Position numbers and translations under genes: made by a program. A model generated the notes under the pieces. That model saw nothing but the letters and a program-made list of their open reading frames with translations. It was not told where the DNA came from and searched no databases. Below are positions 57,951 through 64,000 of a DNA stretch of 64,000 nucleotides, piece after piece (the first letter of the stretch is position 1; the number at the start of each line of letters is the position of its first letter). This stretch comes from Chitinophagaceae bacterium (GTDB lineage: Bacteria > Bacteroidota > Bacteroidia > Cytophagales > Cytophagaceae). The stretch covers positions 1-64,000 of the forward strand of contig JAQBNS010000052.1 in the NCBI GenBank assembly GCA_028288405.1, read 5' to 3'.

Positions 57951-58720
57951 TAGTTGAGAAAAGGGATTTGTCCTAAACAGTAAAAAGAACTGTTCAATAA
58001 ATTTTCTTTATTGTAACGGAAACGCTTTCCATCGGGCAGCAACACCTTGCCTCCTGCAGCTTCTACTACCGCCTGTCCTGCGGCAGTATCCCACTCCATG
58101 GTAGGACCATGGCGGTAATACAAATCGGCTGAACCCTCTGCTATCATGCAAAACTTCAGTGAACTTCCAACGGCTATCGTCTCTTCCACTTTGTATTTTG
58201 CCATCACATCTGCTTCTTCCTGCGAGCTGTGAGAACGGCTGCCAACAGCTGTAATGTGTGTATGGGTATTCTTTACGTGAATAGAAGTTTCTATCCCGTC
58301 AATAATTTTTACCGCTCCTTGAGCATCGCCCCAATACAAAACCTTTTGAACCGGTACATACACCAGGCCCAATACCGGATAACCATTCTCCATCAAAGCA
58401 ATGTTCACGGTAAACTGCCCGTTGCGTTTGATGAACTCACGCGTACCGTCCAAGGGATCAACAAGCCAGAACTTCGTCCACTCTTTACGTTCGGTATAAT
58501 CTGTATGTTTTCCTTCTTCGGAAAGCACAGGAATATCGGACCAAAGACCCTTTAAAGCCTCATCAATAACAATATGGGCCGCTTTATCAGCCTTCGTCAA
58601 AGGAGAATGATCTGCCTTAAAATCTATACTCGCGTGGAAATCGTCGTGAAGGTATATCTCCATGATCTTTTCCCCCGCTTTCAAGGCAATCTCGATCAAT
58701 TCCTGTTTCATCGTTTTCAT
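57950..58720 (-). CDS. cysQ: 3'(2'),5'-bisphosphate nucleotidase
   Basis: Preferred start MKTMKQELIEIALKAGEKI; DHSPLTKADKAAH, PVLSEEG, WLVDPLDGTREFIKRNGQFTVNIAL, MEWDTAAGQAVVEAAGG. Confidence 0.9.
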   Translation of the reverse strand: MKTMKQELIEIALKAGEKIMEIYLHDDFHASIDFKADHSPLTKADKAAHIVIDEALKGLWSDIPVLSEEGKHTDYTERKEWTKFWLVDPLDGTREFIKRNGQFTVNIALMENGYPVLGLVYVPVQKVLYWGDAQGAVKIIDGIETSIHVKNTHTHITAVGSRSHSSQEEADVMAKYKVEETIAVGSSLKFCMIAEGSADLYYRHGPTMEWDTAAGQAVVEAAGGKVLLPDGKRFRYNKENLLNSSFYCLGQIPFLN

Positions 58721-58947
58721 AGGCTTCAAAAATACAGAATTCCCAAGAAAAAGGACTGAAGAAAAGGAATTTAACATTCGGCAAAAAAGCCAATTGTTAG
58801 AATTATGTTTCTGTGATTCAGCGGAAGTCAAACATTCGCTTGTTGATTCCCTGCAGAAGTGCAATTTTCTTTGGCAGAGGGCTTTCAGTATGAATCTTTT
58901 AAGTAATGAAAGCACCAAATTTTATTCGCTTATTAAGAGAAAAATTG

Positions 58948-58955
58948 TATTTTTG
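58948..58955 (+). promoter_or_regulatory. TAnnTTTG promoter element upstream of cysC
   Basis: TATTTTTG 17 nt upstream of the ATG; no clear TTG box at the ideal spacing. Confidence 0.4.
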
Positions 58956-58971
58956 CAGTCCTTAAGTACAC

Positions 58972-59562
58972 ATGGAAAACATCCACCCTATATTTGACCA
59001 GGTTTTAGCAAGGACTTCAAAAGAAGCCATGCTGCATCAGAAAGGCATTGTATTGTGGTTCGTAGGACTCTCCGGATCAGGTAAAAGTACCATTGCCAAA
59101 GCGCTTGAACGAGATTTGCATCAAGCGGGTAAACTCACCATGTTATTGGATGGTGACAATTTGAGAACAGGCATCAATAACAACTTAGGTTTCTCTGAAG
59201 CGGACCGCAAAGAAAACATCCGACGTGCCGCCGAGGTAGCCAAGCTCTTTGCTGATAATGGCATCATTACCATTTGTTCGCTGATCAGTCCAACCGAAGA
59301 AATCCGCAACATGGCGAAAGAAATCATTGGGAAAGACTATTTCGAAGTATTCATCAACTGTCCTTTGGAAATATGCGAACAGCGCGATGTAAAAGGATTG
59401 TATCAAAAAGCGCGTAAAGGAGAAATCAAAAACTTTACCGGCATTGATTCTCCTTTCGAACATCCAGTGCATCCATCCATTGAAGTGCGCACAGACCTTA
59501 CGTCTTTAGACGAGTGCAAAGACAACATCTTGCGCGCCGTTACACCACTCATTACTCAATAA
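58972..59562 (+). CDS. cysC: Adenylylsulfate kinase
   Basis: LWFVGLSGSGKSTIAKALERDL, LLDGDNLRTGINNNLGFSEADRKENIRR. Confidence 0.95.
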   Translation: MENIHPIFDQVLARTSKEAMLHQKGIVLWFVGLSGSGKSTIAKALERDLHQAGKLTMLLDGDNLRTGINNNLGFSEADRKENIRRAAEVAKLFADNGIITICSLISPTEEIRNMAKEIIGKDYFEVFINCPLEICEQRDVKGLYQKARKGEIKNFTGIDSPFEHPVHPSIEVRTDLTSLDECKDNILRAVTPLITQ

Positions 59563-59575
59563 GAAATCTACACAC

Positions 59576-60481
59576 ATGGCATCTTATAATCTTACACACC
59601 TTAAACAACTGGAAGCAGAAGCGATCTTCATCATGCGCGAAGTGGCTGCTCAGTTTGAAAAACCGGTCTTGCTTTTTTCAGGAGGTAAAGACTCTATCGT
59701 TATGGTTCGCCTGGCGCAGAAAGCCTTTTCTCCGGCAAAGTTTCCTTTCCCTTTGATGCACATCGATACCGGACACAACTTTGTTGAAGCCATCGACTTC
59801 CGTGATGACATGGTCGCTAAGTTAGGAGCCAACCTGATTGTGCGTTATGTACAAGACTCTATCGACAAAGGTCGTGCGCAGGACGAGAAAGGTCCTAACC
59901 CTAGTCGCAACGGTTTGCAAACGATTACACTGTTAGATGCGATTGAAGAATTTAAATTCGATGCCGCATTTGGTGGAGCAAGAAGAGACGAAGAAAAAGC
60001 ACGTGCAAAAGAACGTTTCTTTTCACACAGAGATGAATTCGGACAATGGGATCCTAAAAACCAACGTCCCGAATTATGGAACTTGTTCAACGGAAGAAAA
60101 AATCCGGGAGAACATTTCCGCGTCTTCCCATTGAGCAACTGGACAGAGATGGATGTATGGCAATACATCGCCAGCGAAAAACTGGACATACCAAACATCT
60201 ACTTTACACACAAAAGAGAAATCGTAGTTCGTGACGGTGCATTACTCGCCAAATCTGATTTCATTACCTTATTGAACGGCGAGAAATACGAAGAAAGAAT
60301 CGTGCGTTTCCGTACCGTTGGAGATATGACGTGTACAGGAGCAGTAGAGTCGACAGCAGACAACCTGGATGACATCATTCAGGAAGTAGCGTCAGCGCGT
60401 CAGACAGAGCGTGGTACCAGAGCCGATGACAAACGTTCAGAGGCGGCTATGGAAGACCGCAAGAAACAAGGTTACTTTTAA
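59576..60481 (+). CDS. cysD: Sulfate adenylyltransferase subunit 2
   Basis: LFSGGKDSIVMVRLAQKAF, AAFGGARRDEEKARAKERFFSHRDEFGQWDPKNQRPELWNLFNGR. Confidence 0.97.
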   Translation: MASYNLTHLKQLEAEAIFIMREVAAQFEKPVLLFSGGKDSIVMVRLAQKAFSPAKFPFPLMHIDTGHNFVEAIDFRDDMVAKLGANLIVRYVQDSIDKGRAQDEKGPNPSRNGLQTITLLDAIEEFKFDAAFGGARRDEEKARAKERFFSHRDEFGQWDPKNQRPELWNLFNGRKNPGEHFRVFPLSNWTEMDVWQYIASEKLDIPNIYFTHKREIVVRDGALLAKSDFITLLNGEKYEERIVRFRTVGDMTCTGAVESTADNLDDIIQEVASARQTERGTRADDKRSEAAMEDRKKQGYF

Positions 60482-60510
60482 TTGATACTTATTAAGAAGC
60501 ATTACCGATC

Positions 60511-61800
60511 ATGAATACTGAAATTGAAGAAAAAATAGATTCGCAAAAATACCTTGAAATGGACCTGCTGCGCTTCACTACCGCTGGTAGTGTCGACGAT
60601 GGAAAGAGTACACTCATCGGTCGTTTGCTTTATGATAGCAAAGCTATTTTTGAAGATCAAATGGATGCCATTGAAGAAGTCAGCAACCGCAAAGGCAAAG
60701 GTTATGTGGATCTTTCTCTATTAACGGACGGCTTGCGTGCAGAACGCGAACAAGGTATTACCATTGATGTGGCCTACCGTTACTTCGCTACACCAAAAAG
60801 AAAATTCATCATCTCCGATACACCCGGTCATATCCAATATACCCGCAACATGGTGACCGGTGCATCCACTGCTAATCTGGCTATCATCTTAGTCGATGCT
60901 CGCAAGGGAGTGATTGAACAAACTTGTCGCCACAGCTTCATTGCTTCCTTGTTGCAAATCAAACACGTGATCGTTTGTATCAACAAAATGGATCTTGTGG
61001 ATTTCAAACAAGAGGTGTTTGAAAAAATACAACAAGACTACAAAGACTTCGCTTCTAAATTGTCGATACCTGATATTCGTTTCATTCCGATCTCTGCCTT
61101 GTTGGGAGATAACGTCGTGGACCGTTCGGAGAACATGACCTGGTATGAAGGCAGCACTTTGTTGCATACCCTGGAAAATGTAAACATCAGCAGCGATCAG
61201 AATTTTGTGGATGCACGTTTCCCTGTACAATATGTGATTCGTCCTCAAAGTGATGAGTTCCATGATTTCAGAGGTTATGCAGGACGTATAGAAGGTGGAG
61301 TATTCAAACCGGGTGACGAAGTGATTGCACTTCCTTCCGGGTTCTCTTCTAAAATCAAAACCATCGAAACCATCGACGGTCAATTGGCAGAGGCTTTCCC
61401 TCCCATGTCCGTTACCATTACGTTGGAAACAGAAATTGACATCAGCCGTGGAGACATGCTGGTGAAAGCCAATAACCAACCTCAAAACAGTCAGGATGTA
61501 GAACTGATGATCTGCTGGTTGAACGAAAAGAAATTGGTACCCAACGGCAAGTACGTCATTCGTCATACGACGAAAGAAGCACGCTGCATTGTAAAAGAGG
61601 TACGTTATAAAATGAACATCAACACGCTTCACCGCGTGGAAGACGATACGACGATAGGATTGAACGATATAGGACGTATTCTGATTCGCACTACTGCTCC
61701 ATTGTTCTATGACAGCTATACCAAAAACCGTTTCACCGGCAGCGTCATCTTAATTGATGAATTTACCAATGAGACTGTCGGAGCCGGTATGATCATCTAA
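60511..61800 (+). CDS. cysN: Sulfate adenylyltransferase subunit 1 (GTPase)
   Basis: LRFTTAGSVDDGKSTLIGRLLYDSK, EREQGITIDVAYRYFATPKRKFIISDTPGHIQYTRNM; no C-terminal CysC fusion. Confidence 0.96.
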   Translation: MNTEIEEKIDSQKYLEMDLLRFTTAGSVDDGKSTLIGRLLYDSKAIFEDQMDAIEEVSNRKGKGYVDLSLLTDGLRAEREQGITIDVAYRYFATPKRKFIISDTPGHIQYTRNMVTGASTANLAIILVDARKGVIEQTCRHSFIASLLQIKHVIVCINKMDLVDFKQEVFEKIQQDYKDFASKLSIPDIRFIPISALLGDNVVDRSENMTWYEGSTLLHTLENVNISSDQNFVDARFPVQYVIRPQSDEFHDFRGYAGRIEGGVFKPGDEVIALPSGFSSKIKTIETIDGQLAEAFPPMSVTITLETEIDISRGDMLVKANNQPQNSQDVELMICWLNEKKLVPNGKYVIRHTTKEARCIVKEVRYKMNINTLHRVEDDTTIGLNDIGRILIRTTAPLFYDSYTKNRFTGSVILIDEFTNETVGAGMII

Positions 61801-61829
61801 GTAACAACAGACTTCATCAATAGGATTCA

Positions 61830-61862
61830 GAAGACCATCGAATACGATGGTCTTCTTTTTTT
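61830..61862 (+). terminator. Intrinsic terminator after cysN
   Basis: aagaccatcgaatacgatggtcttcttttttt. Confidence 0.85.
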
Positions 61863-61980
61863 GTATCCCGTTAAACTCTTCACGTAGACGTTGTCTTAGA
61901 GGATGTGGAAAAACAGTGGAAAAGTTTTTCTTTTTACCTCACAAATCGTATATTAATCATAACGACTTAAACTAAAGAGT

Positions 61981-64000
61981 ATGAGATCTTTATACACTAT
62001 CCTTTTTTGCCTACTTTTTTCCTTTGTTGGACTGGCACAAAAAGCCCCTTCCGCCAAAAAAATTGAAGCATCGGCTGATGAGCATTATAGAATCGACGAC
62101 TTTCCGAATGCGTTGAGACTCTACCATCAGCTAGACAGCATGCAGCCCAATGTAGGTAAAACCAATTATCGAATCGGTTACTGCATTTTCAACACGGAGC
62201 AAAAAACAAAGTCACTTCCCTACTTTCAAAAAGCAAAGAAAGCAGACTATGACGGTCCGGACATAGATCTTTACCTTGCACGCTCCCTGCACCTCAACCA
62301 CCGATTCGATGAAGCCATCGCTGCTTACAAACAATATGCTCCCGATAGTACAAAGAAAAAGAAAGTCGAAGAAGACGAGGAACAAAAAACCGCAGGACAA
62401 CTGGAAATGGAAGACATCAAAGAAGACGTCAACCGCTACATCACCATGTGTGAAACCGGAAAGCAACTCGTCTCTGACTCCTTGACTTTGGTGATAGAAA
62501 ACATGGGACCTATAGTCAACTCAAAATATCCTGACTATGTACCCGTTGTATCAGAGGATGAGAGGGAATTGATTTTTACTTCCCGCAGACCCAATACCAC
62601 AGGGGGTAAAAAAGATCCGAAAGACAACCATTACTTTGAAGATGTATACATTTCTATCAAAGATACAGTAACCGGTCAATGGACCGCACCAAGAGATCTT
62701 GGAACGCAGGTGAACTCTCCTGAACACGATGCCAGCGTAGGCCTTTCACCCGATGGGAAAAAACTTTTTATCTACCGTGCAGAATTTTCCCGTAAACAAT
62801 CCGGAGACATTTACCTCAGTACCTTAGGAAGCGATGGCTGGTCAAAACCTAAACGCATGGAAAGCCCGATCAATACCGAGTATTGGGAACCCAGTGCTTC
62901 CTTGACCAATGATGAAAAAACCATTTTTGTATCCAGCAACAGACCTGGTGGATTCGGAGGAACAGATATTTATGTCATCAAAAGAAAAGACGACAGTACC
63001 TGGGGAGAAGCCATCAACCTTGGACCAAAAGTAAATACAGAGTTTGACGAAGATGCGCCCTACATTCATCCGGATAAAAAAACATTGTTCTTCAGTTCAA
63101 GGGGACACAATACCATGGGAGGTTATGACATTTTCACTTCAACCTTAACAAAACTGACTGATACCACAGACGAATGGGCGGCTCCTATCAATGCCGGGTA
63201 TCCGATCAATACGGCGGACGATGACATTTATTTCGTTTGGTCTGCCGATGGATCGAAAGGTTATTTCTCTTCCTGGAGAGATGACTCCTATGGAGAAAAA
63301 GATCTGTACGTCATACGCAAAGCCAATCAGGTATTGTTATTGGGAAATGTCTTCGATGAAGAAACACGCTTGCCTTTGAAGTCTACCATTACGGTGAAAG
63401 ACATGGACAAGAACGAACTGATTGGTGTGTTTACAACTGACTCTACCGGTTATTACGAATTGAAATTACCAAACGGTACCAACTACTCGATTACCGCAGA
63501 GTCTGAAGGTCACCTCTTCCAATCAACCAGCGTACACATCGATCCTAAAATCGCTAGTCAGGAAGTACGCAAAGACATTTATTTAAAGCCTGTGAAAGAA
63601 GGTTTGTCTGTCGTGCTGAACAATATCTTCTTTGATTTTGACAAAGCTACTTTAAGAAGTGAGTCTGATGCTGAGTTGGAAAACTTGTATGCTTTCCTGA
63701 TCAAATATCCTGAATTGAAAGTAGAATTGTCAGGACATACCGATGCCTTCGGCAGCGACCGCTATAACCAAAGACTTTCTGATAAAAGAGCCAAAGCAGT
63801 CGTAGCCTACCTGATCAAAAAAGGAATGGATAAGAAAAGACTGGTAGCGAAAGGTTATGGAGAAAGCAAACCCATCGAAAGCAATGACACAGATGAAGGA
63901 AGACAGCTTAACCGCAGAACGGAATTAAAAATTATCGATGATAATTTTAATGTATTGACAACTTACAAAAATACAAGCATCCAATATAAAAACGAATTCA
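61981..64000 (+). CDS. OmpA family protein with TPR and PD40-type repeats (3' truncated by window edge)
   Basis: Open from MRSLYTILFCLLFSFVGLAQ to the edge; PDGKKLFIYRAEF; NNIFFDFDKATLRSESDAELENLYAFL, LSGHTDAFGSDRYNQRLSDKRAKAVVAYLIKKG. Confidence 0.93.
   Translation, partial: MRSLYTILFCLLFSFVGLAQKAPSAKKIEASADEHYRIDDFPNALRLYHQLDSMQPNVGKTNYRIGYCIFNTEQKTKSLPYFQKAKKADYDGPDIDLYLARSLHLNHRFDEAIAAYKQYAPDSTKKKKVEEDEEQKTAGQLEMEDIKEDVNRYITMCETGKQLVSDSLTLVIENMGPIVNSKYPDYVPVVSEDERELIFTSRRPNTTGGKKDPKDNHYFEDVYISIKDTVTGQWTAPRDLGTQVNSPEHDASVGLSPDGKKLFIYRAEFSRKQSGDIYLSTLGSDGWSKPKRMESPINTEYWEPSASLTNDEKTIFVSSNRPGGFGGTDIYVIKRKDDSTWGEAINLGPKVNTEFDEDAPYIHPDKKTLFFSSRGHNTMGGYDIFTSTLTKLTDTTDEWAAPINAGYPINTADDDIYFVWSADGSKGYFSSWRDDSYGEKDLYVIRKANQVLLLGNVFDEETRLPLKSTITVKDMDKNELIGVFTTDSTGYYELKLPNGTNYSITAESEGHLFQSTSVHIDPKIASQEVRKDIYLKPVKEGLSVVLNNIFFDFDKATLRSESDAELENLYAFLIKYPELKVELSGHTDAFGSDRYNQRLSDKRAKAVVAYLIKKGMDKKRLVAKGYGESKPIESNDTDEGRQLNRRTELKIIDDNFNVLTTYKNTSIQYKNEF

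Noticed and set aside
60889-61632. 247-aa minus-strand ORF
   Set aside because: Antisense to cysN; low-similarity Phe/His-rich translation characteristic of shadow frames.
1-64000. Transposases, prophage, secretion or defence system genes
   Set aside because: No recognisable transposase, integrase, restriction, toxin-antitoxin or phage proteins in the ORF set.

Overview
Chromosomal window from a Bacteroidota (Cytophagia-like) bacterium, judged from protein families (DUF4295 next to L28/L33, fused DAHP synthase/chorismate mutase, BshC) and a TAnnTTTG-type promoter. It holds about 57 coding genes. No rRNA, tRNA, transposase, phage gene or CRISPR array was recognised. Gene content is mostly housekeeping: aromatic amino acid genes (DAHPS-CM, aroB, aroA), proline/ornithine catabolism (prodh, pruA, rocD), kefG-like/kefB-like pair, murF, def, ruvX, rimO, ftsY, rpmB/rpmG, bshC, cysE/cysM, hemB, and cysQ plus cysC-cysD-cysN. 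Three parts stand out. (1) A dispersed family of intergenic inverted-repeat elements whose arms are built from degenerate 7-bp words (NAGT-NN-T, NN-GTGAA, AGCTAGG-type). Their outer ends repeatedly supply or abut the stop codons of flanking genes, and some enclose inner hairpins. A perfect 34-bp inverted repeat, a 30-bp hairpin-unit element and a GC-rich element near hemB are further intergenic repeats. (2) An apparent operon DUF4856 - imelysin - HTTM - TonB receptor, preceded by a Bacteroidota-type promoter and a 23-bp near-palindrome resembling a Fur-type operator. (3) A three-gene ASST-like / 54-aa YIGPG membrane peptide / membrane sulfotransferase module, with the small ORF missing from the supplied track, in the same window as PAPS synthesis and PAP recycling genes but no visible cysH. 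All assignments are by eye; no database search was run.
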